A stretch of 64,000 nt of DNA from Harmonia axyridis (taxonomy: Eukaryota; Arthropoda; Insecta; Coleoptera; Coccinellidae), in the NCBI RefSeq assembly GCF_914767665.1, contig NC_059504.1, positions 1,304,501 to 1,368,500 of the forward strand, in the 5' to 3' direction. The notes below the pieces were generated by a model. The model saw only the letters and a program-made list of their open reading frames with translations. It searched no databases and was not told the origin of the DNA. This document shows positions 1 through 11,954 of this stretch, piece after piece. Position 1 is the stretch's first letter, and the number at the start of each line of letters is the position of its first letter. A program made the position numbers and the translations under genes.

Positions 1-829
1 TTCTAAAGTATCATATCATCAGAACTACTCATTCTAGACGAACTAACCGATAACATCAACATCAAAATAAGTTGTTCTCTCGAATTTTCACTTAAAAACA
101 CCAAACCAATTCAGATAAGGATAATTTTTTTCTTCTCGCTAATTGCCACCTTGTTACGCCACTGACCGCTACCGTTTTCTTCTAGGAAAATCCCGAAAAT
201 TCAAAATCAGAAATACTAGACCAAAACTCAGCGGAACCAACCTCAAACCTTGATCACAGGAGATCAGGGACATCAACAATCCCCACCATCTAGAATTCCT
301 ATTTCTCCATATCCAATCCACGCAGAATTCCTGGATAATACGGGACTAAGTACGATTCCCGGAACAACAGAGAAACGACCGGATTTAATTTAATCCACCC
401 CAATCCAAGGCGGCGACGACTACGACGACGACGACGATCGTAATTTGTTTTCTCGATTCGGCACCGCCGTCGGGACAAAACAAATGAACGTAGAGAGCAA
501 AACAAGCGATGGAACAAACAGGATTCCTGTAATTATAAGATCGGTGTAAATACCCCGAAAGACAAATGAATGTAGGACGGATAAGGGAGCGAATCGAAGT
601 GATAGCTTTTGTTTTGTCCGTTGGCGATGAAGGTGGTGGGGGAAGGAGGGAGGTGGAGAATCGGGATTATTTGATTTTGGACGATGAGAAGGGTTTGGGA
701 AGAATGAGATTAGCTTTGGCGGAATTTAAGGGTTGTTCTTCTTTGGTAACAAAAATACTGGGTTTTTCCGTGTCGTGGTACAGATTTCACAGCCCTGTTT
801 CAATGACATATGTCAAACATAACTGTCAA
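1..829. other. Unannotated unique DNA with a short CGA microsatellite
   Basis: No recognisable gene or transposon is seen. A GAC/CGA trinucleotide run occupies about 411-440. Open frames here are short and mostly arise from the CGA run and chance. If the opa interpretation is right, this is intron sequence. Confidence 0.5.
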
Positions 830-1978
830 CCGAAGCGTCATATGTTTAGTTTGAGGTTAGCAGCCATTCAACAGTATGGATCGTTTATCTACTGCTGAAT
901 GTGTGGAAATTGTGGAAACTTACTACGAAATTACAATTGGTAAGACAGTGAAAAAATCCGAAGAGTCTGGATTTGTTACTGATGTCTTGAAGCCCATACG
1001 TCATCTAAAATACACGTTCGACTGAAAATATCGCTGCTGTAAGTGAAAATGTTGAAGAAGATCCAAATGTATCTATTCCTCGACGCGCATTTGGGCCTCT
1101 GTCACGGCACGTTATTGAGTATTTTGTATCTTGGTTTGCATCTCCATCCATCAGTTGACATACAAACCGAAACCAGGTGACCAAGGAATGAGTAGAACAT
1201 ATGCTGATTGGATGCATTCACAACAACGTTTGGATGACGATTTTGGCATGGAATTTCTTTCAGTAACGAAGCACAATTTCATTCGGTGGCTATGTGAACA
1301 AGCAAAATTGTGTAGCTGGGTGAAGCTAATTCTCAAGTGTATTTCGAAACACCGTTACATCCAGAAAAACAGACTGTTTGGTGCGCTTCATGGGCTGGTG
1401 GAATCATCTGGTCCGTACTTCTTCAAAAACGATGATGGCCAGAACGTTACAGTCAATGGTGATCGGTATAGAGCCATGATTACTAACTTTTTCATTCCTG
1501 AATTGAACAACCATGATGTCCAGGAGCTGTGGTTCCAACAAGACGGCGCAACATGTCACACAGCTCGTGCCACAATCGATTTATTGAAAGACACGTTTGA
1601 TGTCGCCTAATTTCACGTTTTGGACCTGTGAATTGGCCTCCAAGATCTTGTGATTTAACAGCGCTAGACTACTTTCTGTGGGGCTATGTAAAGTCATTGG
1701 TCTATGCGGATAAGCCACAAACCCTTGACCATTTGGAAGACAACATTCGCCGTGTTATTGCCGATATACGGCCACAAATGTTGGAAAAAGTCATCGAAAA
1801 TTGGACGTCCAGATTGGACTACATCCGAGCCAGCCGTGGCGGTCATATGCCAGAAATCATATTTAAAATGCAATGCCATAAGATTATCTTGCGGATAAAT
1901 AAAATTAATGTAAATCGAATAATCCATCGTTGTTTTATTGCAATTTAAAGTTCTATAGCTCTAAAAAAAAACACCCTT
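830..1978 (+). mobile_element. DD41D Tc1/mariner copy 1, longest and most N-terminal, broken
   Basis: This is a defective transposase copy. The start codon region near 875 reads MDRLSTAECVEIVETYYE, a typical N-terminal helix of the group. Near 1020-1085 the text TENIAAVSENVEEDPNVSIP matches the linker between the helix-turn-helix and the catalytic domain. From about 1300 to 1880 the sequence matches the other copies: KNDDGQNVTVNGDRYRAMI, then WFQQDGATCHTA (second catalytic Asp), then RSCDLTALDYFLWGY (third Asp). The reading frame breaks several times. The first catalytic Asp motif is degraded: the place of SDEAHF reads SVTKHNF in one frame. The 3' TIR ends at 1978; no 5' TIR is recognisable, so the start is approximate. 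The N-terminal wording differs from the MNRLTPEQRLQIVQF start of the other copies, so this is a different subfamily or a chimera. Confidence 0.8.
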
Positions 1979-2584
1979 CAGGTTGATTTGGCATTAACCC
2001 AAATAGACCTACCGTTCCGTAATCTAAGAAATCTACAAATGTCAAAATGATAGACGTACATGAAGCAGGGAGCAAAAAATCCTTTAGTTGCTCCTCATAA
2101 AATCCTCAACCAGATTATCGACAACTATACCTCAAAAATAAAAAAAATTATACAATCGAAGCAAAAGTCTCCCTTTCCCTTGCCAAACGTCAGAGAATGG
2201 CAGCCATTGTTTCGTTATTCATTTGTTTAGTTACCACGTTCATTTATCACGCCAGCCATGAAAGATTGTTTCGTGCCGTTGTAATAACGAAATTTTAATT
2301 TGAGTGATTTAATATTACGTTCTGTACGTAATGCACGATGAAGTTAGATTAGAATTCCTAATTCGAATAATTAAACGATGAAAGGTTTTTTCTTCGAGGT
2401 CTGTTCCATAATCAGCTGAATAATTAGGGGAACTGAGACAATGCAAATTAGGGTGAATGAATTCGAAACAACTGATGTGAAGATGACGTTTTCTTTGAAT
2501 TAATTGGTTGTCTTGCAGTATAAAGAATATTCCCAAGAATATTGCAGCTCATATTTATTGACATCCAATATATTATAAAGAGTT
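1979..2584. other. Unannotated AT-rich DNA
   Basis: Nothing recognisable is seen on either strand. The short open frames show no domain or motif. Confidence 0.4.
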
Positions 2585-2765
2585 CTCCTGGACGTGTTAT
2601 CATTCTAAGAGGAGATCACAATTAGCCACCGAGATCTCGTGATTTAACACCTTCAGAATTTCTTCTTTTGAGCCAAGTGGAAGATGAGATCTCTGCTGAT
2701 GATCCACAATCGATTCAAGATCTTGAGGAAGAAATTTGTGGTGTTATCGAGGACATACATATAAT
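2585..2765 (+). pseudogene. Old DD41D-like transposase C-terminal remnant
   Basis: The translation contains PPRSRDLTPSEFLLLSQVED and then a stretch ending in EEEICGVIEDI. In the same order this matches the DD41D C-terminal landmarks NWPPRSCDLTPLDYFLWGYV and LEDNIRRVIADI. Divergence is much higher than among the ten better copies, there is a stop just before the PPRS motif, and no TIR is visible. It is an older or different subfamily reduced to about 180 bp. Confidence 0.65.
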
Positions 2766-3339
2766 GAAATAAAAAACCATTGGTTTCTCAAAAAATGAAC
2801 TCTTTTTTTTTTAATATCAATATGAAAAAATACTTCACTTTTGAGAACGTAATGAAATAAAGAAAAGAATTATCGATTCATCGTTATTGTCATCGTTTTT
2901 TGAATAATTTCTTCGTAACTACGTTATGAAATAAGTTGCCAAAATACGTTATTAAATATGCTAAGAAACTAGATGAATTCATGCCTATATTAATATATTA
3001 TAATATATTTTGGGAAACGAATAATCTAATGTTGAGCTAACGTAATATAAACGTTGAGTTGGGTTCAAAATAGACCTATCTCTTTTTCCACCTATCCAGG
3101 CTGGTATACACAGCCATTATATTATAACTAATAAATTATTGTCCAATCTGGTTTCCATGGTGCGAAGGGGTTGTACATAATAGCAGGAGGGTGAGTTGTG
3201 CTTGACGTCACTACATTATGTCAAATTCACGCTTAGATAGGCACTGCAAACATTTTGAACATCCTTCGGTTCGTGTTTACATTGAGGTAATACGAGTAGA
3301 TTGAAGAATAGGAGAATAGGAAAAGGTTGTGAATTTATC
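2766..3339. other. Unannotated AT-rich DNA
   Basis: No gene, TIR or repeat family is recognised. The stretch is very AT-rich. Confidence 0.4.
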
Positions 3340-3660
3340 TTGGGTTATTTCTTGATTAATCACCTTTTATTGTTCGTTAGTAGCACTCGTAGTTTTCGAT
3401 ATTTCGAACTTGAAAGTTCGGTAAAAATTGGACCTTTACAAGAAAGGATATATCGGCGAAATATAGACCACCAAAAAAACGTTTTTTGTAGACTGATGTT
3501 CCTATAACATACACAATTTTCAAGTGAGTATTTTGCCGTGCCGAGAAGGAACAGCCTGTACAAAGTTTTTTCGAAAATTTCGGTTTACATGCTATAATTT
3601 CTAAAATAATCGACTAATCTGAAATATGTCAGTATTTTCAAGTTCTAGAATATCAAATTA
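3340..3660 (+). repeat. Distant relative of the 478-bp satellite monomer
   Basis: Landmarks of the satellite occur in the same order but strongly diverged. They are a GTAG..TC..AGTTTTCGA block near 3380, GAACTTGAAAGTTCGGTAAAAA near 3410, AAAAAAACGTTTT near 3475, AATTTTCAAGTGAGTATTTTGCC near 3515, and TTTCGGTTTACATGCTATAATTTCTAAAATAAT near 3578. The last parallels the satellite's ATTTTTGCCTATAATTTATG. Assigned by eye, so the limits and homology are tentative. Confidence 0.35.
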
Positions 3661-4219
3661 GTGAATAAAATGTTGAAATAGGTTTATGTTGGAACATTTT
3701 GATTTTTCCTGAAAATGGGAAAGACGAAATATAATTCGGAAGAAAATAACACTTCCTTTCTCGTCTTTTTCTGTGAGAATCACCATTCCAACGAGAATAC
3801 TACGAACAAATAACTTCATTCTTTCACAAAAAAATAACTACTCGACAACGTACGACTCTCTCAACAAAATTTCAAAAAAGGGATCATACCCATCATTGTC
3901 TCGCTTTTTCTGAAAGAAATTCCATTTTGTTGGCAGTTAAGTGTGGTGTTAGTAGTGGGTTAATACTTGAGAAACTAACAAACATCCACTACAAACTTGA
4001 GAACGGTGTGGTTTCTGATTGTTAGGGAGATTTTAAGTGTACTAAGACGGGATAATCTGTTGGCCACAGCTTCCATTCATAATTCAGGTAAATATTTGCG
4101 AGGCACTGGTGGTGAGAACTTGAAGCAGTCCCGTATAGATGAAATTTTGTCACTGTACCCAAAATAATATTTGTATATTATGACGATTGTTTACTTGGTG
4201 ATCTAGTACACTTCACCGT

Positions 4220-5017
4220 TAGGGATTCATCAAGCCAAGTAGCTTGACATTTTAACCAACTACTTGACTTGAAAATCAAGCTCGTGAAAAATTACATACT
4301 TGAGCTTGACTTGACTTGATTTTAGATATTTATTGCTTGACTTGATATCAAGCTACTTGATATTACTTTAGCTTGATATGCATGCGTCGCACGGCATATA
4401 TTTCTGCAATCTCGTACGCGCTTAGACTAAATAAGGTGATTCCTCGAGCGCCGAGAGACTGAAGCATTCGCCAGTGTGACTTTATTAGTAGTTTTCTTAC
4501 ATTTCTACGAAATATATTGGTAGATTTTGGTAGTTTCAGAAATATCTTGCCAAACTTGGCCAAAATAGCCAAGGATTTAATATCAACGCCAGCATCTTTA
4601 GCTTTTATTGAAAGACAATTTTCCAGAGCTGCTGCTTTTCCTGAATGGAAAATTATGAAATCAAACAATGCCTGGAGGTTTCTCAATAATAAGAAACTCA
4701 ATTTTTTTTATGATTTTCATTTTGATTTGATTTAATTTATGTTTCTAATTCGAAAAAGTTGATGTTTTCGGTTTTTTTATACAATGCGTTTAATAAATGA
4801 AAGTGTTTTTTGCAAGGTTCCTTCTCATTTCGTCTGTTTTTTTATTGATGTGACAAACTGCTTAAAATCAAGTAGCTTGATATGATTCAAGTACTTGATG
4901 AATAAATACTTGACTTGACTTGAGATTGAAAAACTACTACTTGATCTGAGCTTGACTTGAAATCAAGTCAAGCTCAAGCCAAGTAGCTTAAAAATCATGC
5001 TAAGCCGTGAATTCCTA
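4220..5017 (+). mobile_element. hAT-like non-autonomous element, copy a (both ends present)
   Basis: The element starts TAGGGATTCATCAAGC and ends with the complementary GTGAATTCCTA. Both ends are packed with CTTGACTTGA/TCAAGTCAAG motifs. The only coding remnant is near 4540-4640 (+): an AKIAKDLISTPASLAFIERQFSRAA-like segment, the C-terminal hAT dimerisation motif. It then jumps directly to EWKIMKSN, so about 100 bp seen in other copies is deleted here. The catalytic part of a hAT transposase is absent. The flanking 8 bases (TTCACCGT and ATTATGAG) do not match, so no target duplication is visible. Confidence 0.75.
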
Positions 5018-5705
5018 ATTATGAGTAGAGTTTTTTACACGCAATTATGGCTATTATTACCCCAAAATGTTATTCCCTCGCCGCTTGTCCTCGGTAATAA
5101 TAAAAATAATTATTCACCAATTATTATAAAATCCGAAAATTCAAAAAGTCCTTGTTACACCCCTGCACCGACCACGCGGTCGTTCCAAAGGGCGTCCTCC
5201 TATACGACGTTCGGCAAAGTTGAAATAGCCAACTCGAACACGGCGGGAATAATGACTTCATTATTAAAGATTTTTCTTGCGGAAATAAACTTTCATTCAG
5301 GTCACAGAAAACGCGCTGCGTATAGAAGATCATTCTTGTGGTTGAACGGTGTGCGAACGGCCTTGTTGACTCGTTTGGGCATGAAGAAGTATGCATCGGA
5401 AGTCCGATCATGTGTGAAATGCTTTCAAATAAAATTATACGGAGGACCCACGAAGATCACTCCCGTTCGATGCTGATGTGATGGATGGCCTTTATCTGGA
5501 CAGATTCTGTTTTGACATTTATATTTATTTGATTCGGTTTCGGATCCCTATAATTTTTGCCATTCACGTTCACTTGGCTGAAACGAGAAATTACGCGTCC
5601 TTGGTGGAATCACATCTCTTCCAATTCGATATCATTAATTTAATGCCAAAAAATTGGTAATCATTTGGCTATAGCGATGGGAAACGAGGTTTTGAGTGAC
5701 ATCTT
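5018..5705. other. Unique DNA, moderately GC-rich, no assigned function
   Basis: A 159-codon open frame covers 4997-5476 (+), but its start lies inside the hAT right end and no domain is recognised. The patch at 5160-5480 is richer in GC than its surroundings and could be conserved non-coding or an old exon. Nothing firmer can be said. Confidence 0.3.
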
Positions 5706-5762
5706 TAGGGATTCACGGCTTGGCTTGATTTTAAAGCTACTTACTCAAATATTTATCAAGTA
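5706..5762 (-). mobile_element. hAT-like right-end fragment
   Basis: TAGGGATTCACGGCTTGGC followed by the CTTGATTTT..AGCTACTT motifs matches the right terminus of the hAT family in reverse orientation. It is cut at 5762, where a DD41D element begins after a TA. Confidence 0.75.
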
Positions 5763-6540
5763 ACGGGTGTTTTTTTCGAGGTATATAACTTTGGTTCTGT
5801 GCGGAATGCGTATCGCGCACTACATCCATTTTATTTTATTTAGCGATGAAGCGCACTTCTAGTTCAATGGCTACGTCAACAAACAGAACTATCGCATTTG
5901 GAGTGCAGCTAATCCTCAAGTGTATCCACAAAAACTGACTGTCGGTGCGCTTTATGGGCTGGTGGAATCATTGGTCCGTACTTCTTCAAAAACGATGATG
6001 GTCAGAACGTTACAGTCAATGATGATCGGTATAGAGCCATGATTACTAACTTTTTCATTCCTGAATTGAACAACCATGATGTCCAGGAGCTGTAGTTCGA
6101 ACAAGACAGTGAAACATGTCACACAGCTCGTGCCACAATCGATTTATTGAAAGACACGTTTGGTGACCGCCTAATTTCACGTTTTGAACCTGTGAATTGG
6201 CCTCCAAGATCTTGTGATTTAACACCGCTAGACTACTTTCTGTTGGGCTATGTAAAGTCATTGGTCTATGCGGATAAGCCACAAACCCTTGACCATTTGG
6301 AAGACAACATTCGCCGTGTTATTGCCGATATATGGCCAAAAATGTTGGAAAAAGTCATCGAAAATTGGACGTCCAGATTGGACTACATCCGAGCCAGCCG
6401 TGGCGGTCATATGCCAGAAATCATATTTAAAATGTAATGTCACAAGTTTATCTTGAGGATAAATAAAATTCATGTCAATCGAATAATCCATCGTTGTTTT
6501 ATTGCAATTTAAAGTTCTATTGCTCTAAAAAAACACCCTT
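5763..6540 (+). mobile_element. DD41D copy 2, flanked by TA
   Basis: The ends are ACGGGTGTTTTTTTCGAGG and, in complement, AAGGGTGTTTTTTTAGAGC, flanked by TA at 5761-5762 and 6541-6542. That is the expected Tc1/mariner target duplication. The catalytic part runs from the DEAHF motif near 5845 through AMITNFFIPELNNHDVQEL to LTPLDYFLLGYVKSLVYAD and EIIFKM. Stops and a frameshift are present, including TAG at the TGG of the second-Asp motif (QEL*FEQDSETC). Extra deletions remove most of the 5' non-coding and N-terminal region, and about 20 bp is missing near 5925. It was inserted into the preceding hAT fragment. Confidence 0.9.
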
Positions 6541-6542
6541 TA

Positions 6543-7189
6543 TAAAGCTCATCGATAAAATAAATTATCTAAAAATTCAGTTATGTACACTGAACCAAAA
6601 GCGAAAAAGTTCATTGTATTGATGACGCAGAAAGATGAATTCCAGACATATCTTCATCAAACTTCTATCATCTACTTATAAGAAAATAAATACCGATTAA
6701 CAACATATTTATTCTAATCAACTAAATTCACTAACAGAAACCAGTTACCAGGGAGGTTATTTCCTGAAGATAATCATCTGGAACAAAATCCTACAGTACC
6801 TCCCTTTCTGTCTGTTCTCGTATTGTGCAAGACAAGTATCTTACCCTCAAACACAGATACTTTTCAAGCTTCCCTTTATCATGAAACAGATTTATATTCC
6901 CGCAAAACAAACCACAACTAATGAAATTCGATACCGTTTAAGTTTGAAGGAACGCCCTCCTCTTACAAATTGCCGTACTTCTATAGCAGTTTTTTTTTAC
7001 GTTCATCCCAAGGTATCATGGTACGAAGCTCATGGGATCAGGTACATCTTCTGATTGTCAGCTTCCGTTTGGGATAATTTGGTGATTCTTTTTTAGAGAC
7101 GTTATTGTGAATAGTTTCGGTACAACGGTTTGGTTCTTTATCATCGGGATTTTGTTAGATAGGTTTTGCGTAATGATCACTTATGTGGG
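6543..7189. other. Unannotated AT-rich DNA
   Basis: No gene, transposon end or structured element is recognised. Confidence 0.4.
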
Positions 7190-7340
7190 TTATAATAGTA
7201 TATTATTCAACGAGCGGTAATGTAGGTCATAACTCACGCAGATGAAGTTGGCAGCACGAGCCGCAGGCGAGTGATGTAATTCATCAAGTGAATTATGACC
7301 ATTACTGCAAGTTGAATACTATACTTTATCTACGACTATT
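7190..7340. repeat. Inverted repeat / small foldback
   Basis: An arm at about 7195-7240 (AGTATATTATTCAACGAGCG then TAATGTAGGTCATAACTCAC) is mirrored by 7279-7325 (GAATTATGACCATTACTGC then AAGTTGAATACTATACT). A GC-richer centre, GCAGCACGAGCCGCAGGCG, lies between. A further palindromic GAGTTATTATAACTC lies near 7548-7562. This looks like a small foldback MITE; the family is unknown. Confidence 0.5.
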
Positions 7341-7730
7341 ACAATAAATACTAAAATACAAGAATAGAGAAAGAACTTTATTGACAAACTCCAAAACTCA
7401 CCTATAAACGTCAAAATTATCAAAGTGATATTCCTCCCCTCAATAACAATGATGGAATGCTCCCTTTCGGCCAATAGAATGGAAGCACAGAACTATAGAA
7501 GCACAGATCCATCTTTTCTGATTTATTATAGTGAGTTATAGTAGTGAGTTATTATAACTCACGCTGTTTGTTAATAGATACTATTAATTGCTCAAAAGCA
7601 GTTGAATAATGAATGTATAATTCAATAAGAGTGGATAAATAGGTATAAACTAGTTTTGTGTGTTGATAAAACACTGCTTTTTGATGGAAAAAATATTGTG
7701 TAAGCAAAGCAAAAAGTGGTATGCTGACTT
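7341..7730. other. Unannotated AT-rich DNA
   Basis: Apart from the short palindrome near 7548-7562, nothing is recognised. Confidence 0.35.
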
Positions 7731-8075
7731 TAGGGATTCATCAAGCAAAGTAGCTGGACATTTTAACCAACTACTTGACTTGAAAATCAAGCTCGTGAAA
7801 AATTACATACTTTAGCTTGATTTGACTTGATTTTAGATATTTATTGCTTGACTTGATATCAAGCTACTTGATATTACTTGAGCTTGATATGCACGCGTCG
7901 CACGGCATATATTTCTGCAATCTCGTGCGTGTTTAGACTTAATAAGGGGATTCCTCGAGCGTCGAGAGACTGAAGCATTCGCCAGTGACTTCATTAGTAG
8001 TTTTTTCACATTTCTTTGAAATCTATTGGTAAAATTTGGTAGTTTCAGAAGTATCTTCCCAAACTTGGCCAAAAT
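7731..8075 (+). mobile_element. hAT-like element, copy b, 3'-truncated
   Basis: The left half of the family begins at TAGGGATTCATCAAGC and runs through the CTTGA-rich end and the GCACGCGTCGCACGGCATAT segment. It stops abruptly in the FPNLAKM coding position near 8075. The following bases belong to an unrelated mariner remnant, so this is a junction of two broken transposons. Confidence 0.75.
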
Positions 8076-8210
8076 GCTTGACCAGCCAGCTTATTCTTCA
8101 GATCTAGCCCCCTGAGGTTACTAGCTTTTTGCAGACCTCAAAAAAATGCCTCAGAGAAAGAAATTAGGCTCTTATGAAGAAGATATTGCCTAAGTTGCAG
8201 CTAACAGGTT
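8076..8210 (+). pseudogene. mariner transposase C-terminal remnant (part 1)
   Basis: The translation gives QPAYSSDLAP, a stop, then LFADLKKMPQRKKLGSYEED. This matches the conserved third-Asp block of mariner transposases (family pattern SPDLAPSDY..LFADLK). Two stops fall inside the catalytic block. The remnant appears to resume at 8477. Confidence 0.65.
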
Positions 8211-8476
8211 TTAAAGTGTTGAATTGATTAGATTAAAGATAATTCTGGCATGAGTACCTTATTCTTTTTCATCTACACAAAGAATTGACCAATCAAAAGT
8301 TATTTAGCTGATTGACAGAAAGACGCCATAAGAAACGTGCCGAAATCAAGTGAAAAAGGATCGAAACCATTAAAATCCAAGAAAGCTAGTCCTCCCAAAA
8401 GTCGCCACTTTGAATATAAGGTTTTTCAAGAGTAAGTGAGTACACTAGTGTTTTAAACATCCCAGTTGCTGTGTAC

Positions 8477-8547
8477 ATTTCGAAAGCAAATCGAATTTTT
8501 CTACAAAAAGGTATCACTTTTGAAGGTGACTATGTTGGCGAATGAAT
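8477..8547 (+). pseudogene. mariner transposase C-terminal tail remnant (part 2)
   Basis: The frame reads SKANRIFLQKGITFEGDYVG then a stop, which corresponds to the usual mariner C-terminal ending (..C..L.GDYVE). About 265 bp of unrelated sequence separates it from the upstream third-Asp block, suggesting an insertion or a rearranged remnant. Confidence 0.5.
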
Positions 8548-11363
8548 TTCATCTCTATGGAATCTGCAGTTTTGAAATTAACTGTAAAACAGAATTTCTC
8601 AAGCCTAGGTCTTTGATTTGTCAATTTCACAATTATTATTCACGATATAGTGAAACCCAGTGATTCTCTACGTCTGACCTTTCCGATGATCATAAACATT
8701 CTTCCTTATAACGATTATACGATGACACTGATCTCACATTGGTAATCCGAGTCCACCCCTGTAGATAATGTGTTTATAGTGCCAGGTTTCGTGTTGTGAA
8801 AGCTAGAAAGAAACGTTTAGGGCTCTCTCATCCCCATTTTATACGCTGTAGAGGGGTGGCCGATTGTTGAGAACGCAACCGACAAGGGTATGGATACAGA
8901 ATGGCGGATTATCAGTTCTATAAACTTAATCGCTTTATTTTCTATGTACGCAAGGTTGGAATCCGAGCAGTCGATGAAGCTCGGTTCGCCAGATGTTGTC
9001 GAACATAGACAATGTTTCATCCGCCATCTTGTTTCGAGCTTTTTTGTTGGATGGGAATAATCGGTTCAGATTAGCGGCTTAGTAGATGAAGGCTTAGGTA
9101 ACGCTTGGCCAACCAGATCACGGTTGGATTCTTTATCGTATTTTGGGAAATTGACTCGTATATAGCTAAAGGATGAAACGTATTAGCTTCCCTCCTTCTT
9201 TTGCTTCAGACAGTTCAATTTCGATTAATTAATTTGCATTTAGAATCCTTATTTAGTTGTTCAGCAACCAGAATATCTATTTACAATGATTCTATAAGTT
9301 AATGTTGAGATACTAAGATTTGGTGAGAACCTTTATAGTTGAAAAATAAGTTACTTTCTAAAAGAGTTTGGATATCTGGTTACCTAATCTTTCAAACAGG
9401 AACTTGAATAAGTATCTGTTACTTTTTCAGTGCCTTTATAAATGAGGTCTACATTTCAGTATCCAAGATCCTTTTTGGCATTTCAAATACTTTTTTAACT
9501 GACAAGATACAGTTTTGTCTGATATGCGATTTCTTTTTATGAAAACTCTGATACTGTAACTAAGATACTTCAAAGAAAGTCACTAGAAAGTAACTGAGAT
9601 AATTTTTGTCGACATCTGACTGATTTCAATGCCATAGGCCTGAAAAGGTGTGAATAGTATCTATTTTATAAATCAATAATTTGTTTTCTGAGAGTAGTAT
9701 TCATATTTTTACAAAATTATGCAGTACCTATAACATATTTGTTTGATGTGTAGTTGGATATAATTTTTTTCTGAGATGTTAATTTGCAGTCCATCGTTAT
9801 TACCTATACATATACCTACTCAACTCCATCATTGAAATTTTTATGTATAAATAAATATGGAAGGTCATCATTAAAATCGAAGGAAATGGAATAAAAAAGG
9901 TCGTTAATTCTATCCCTGGGTAGCTATTCGAACTTGTTATGCAATAAAAATTTTTTTATAGTTGTATCACTTTTTTCTAATCGATCCACTAAATTAAATT
10001 GTTTTAAACTTTTTGATTCGTCTTTAATTTATTACATGATTTATTTTTATTTTATGTGAGAAAGAATGGAATAAAAAACCAATGTGAAAATGAACATCGA
10101 TTATCATTTTATTTCGAATAAACAATATCTGAAATCTTTTGAATATTCATAGTTTTGGTAACTTAAAAATCTTTTACTGGGAGTTTTAGAATGATTTTCT
10201 ACTAGAGAATTTGCATGAAAAAATAGTTTTGATGGAAATGAACCACATATTCGACCATTTTTATCGAAATCTACGCAATTACATCTCATACGTCATAATT
10301 TACGATATATTCATCCATTTCAGTATGAACTTCTTCTGTGATGATTTATCTACCTTAACAGTTTGGGAAAAAGTATATAAAAGATAGTGTCATCTATTTC
10401 GAAGTTATGGAATTTTTTGACTGCATTTTTGAAAGGAAACACCTTACATATAGGGTTTTCCAAAGGAAAGATACAATTTAAAATGATTATAACAGCAACA
10501 GTGTAATTTCTTTTGGGAAATTACTACTTGAACGCTGTATAACTCGAAAACTAGTCAAAGGTATTTATGATCTGCTTTCGCTTACCTTACATATTTCAAA
10601 AAAAGCCTTCCGGAATCCTTCAACATATTTTCCAAACTCTCATAGTCCTCGAAATGATCTCAGTAATCAACGAATTTGGGACACCCTGTAGCCAGAATTT
10701 CCGAAGATCAATTTCAATAAAACAAAACCAAAATTCTTGAAGCATTGCGCGGGTGCATGTTATTCTCGAACTGGTAGCTCAATATCAAATTTCACCTGAA
10801 ATTTAGAATTGTTACCTGACATGGTGGTTTATACTCTCGAGATGGATTGTGTAGATAACTTGGGAGTCTGTTCCACCGTGTAGGCGTTAACCAGATACAA
10901 ACACAAAACAGTTTGTTTTATGTAGAAGCTGAAAGAGACATTTTGATCAAGAGAGGATACTATTCAGGTCCGGTATTATATTTCGTTTTTATACCATTTT
11001 TAATCGATTGTTTTCATATTTTATTACGCTACTCACATCTAACAACAGAAAATCATTGAAATGGATGCGTTTTTGAGTAACAAATCCTCACGAATTGAAA
11101 TTAGATATCAGCTTATTTGTCTTTCATTAGTGACGAATTGATTTTGGCCACAGATATTCGGTAAAATTTCAGAATTACAGAATTAATAAGGTTTTGAACA
11201 GGTTGATATTCAGAAATTCATATTTTATTTATGAATTGAAATAAGATATAGCTTCTTCATTAGAAATATCGATTTTCAAATTTAAATTCGACAGTTTTTC
11301 TGTTCAACGTAAAATGTTACCTTTCATGTTGTTGTCAATGTTATGAACACCTAAGTAAGCGTC
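8548..11363. other. Unannotated unique DNA, 2.8 kb
   Basis: No coding exon or transposon copy is recognised. The stretch at 8815-9180 is less AT-rich and could hold conserved non-coding DNA. Around 10675 there is a GGGACACCCTGTAGCC motif resembling the CAGGGTG foldback ends seen elsewhere, but no full element. Confidence 0.35.
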
Positions 11364-11954
11364 GGTAAAACCTATAAAGTAATAAACATAGATAGAGGGA
11401 GTATACGCAATTTTTACATGTCCCCAACATGGTTAGATTACGTTGTCGGATTGTGATATATTTTCAAATCCACAATTTCACTCTATCGTTATGAATGTAT
11501 ATTATATCGAATGAAATATATTTATTTGAGTGATTCCCGATTAAATATGCAAATTTGAATATTTGGAATACGATATTTTTCCTAATTATTGCATTTATAA
11601 TAAGCAGAATATTTATTATTTTCTGTATCTACCTGCCGAAATCTAAGGTTTGGCAACTTTTGCTCTCCTAGTGTCATCGGTTGTTTCACGTCGTTTGGCG
11701 CGCTTGAAGTTTGTTATCTGAATTTTTGATATATTCAGGTATTTATTTCAATATATTTTGAGTCAATATGAAACGTTGATTCGCTATGAGACATAAAAAT
11801 TGCATTCTTTGTGCAGAAACTCGCGAATTTAGTGGAATATCGTGTCACTGATATGTTTTCATTTCCGCGCAACTCATGTCAAATTTGATAGTTCATATTG
11901 GGGACAAAATTTGCTTACTGAAAGTATCTATGTTTATTTCTCTGAGGTTCAACC
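11364..11954 (+). mobile_element. MITE copy A with AAACATAGATAGAGG ends
   Basis: The left end GGTAAAACCTATAAAGTAAT leads into AAACATAGATAGAGGGAG. The right end is the complement of GGTTGAACCTCAGAGAAAT followed by AAACATAGATAC. No transposase is encoded; the interior is AT-rich. It shares nearly its full length with copy B at 16115 (inverted) and the outer parts of copy C at 18552. Length (about 590 bp), TIRs and copy number fit a non-autonomous DNA transposon. The superfamily cannot be assigned from the ends alone. Confidence 0.8.

Noticed and set aside
299..517. Arginine-rich 72-codon minus-strand open frame
   Set aside because: The arginine run comes from the CGA microsatellite.
4997..5476. 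A 159-codon open frame
   Set aside because: Its ATG lies in the hAT right end, no domain is recognisable, and composition alone can explain it.
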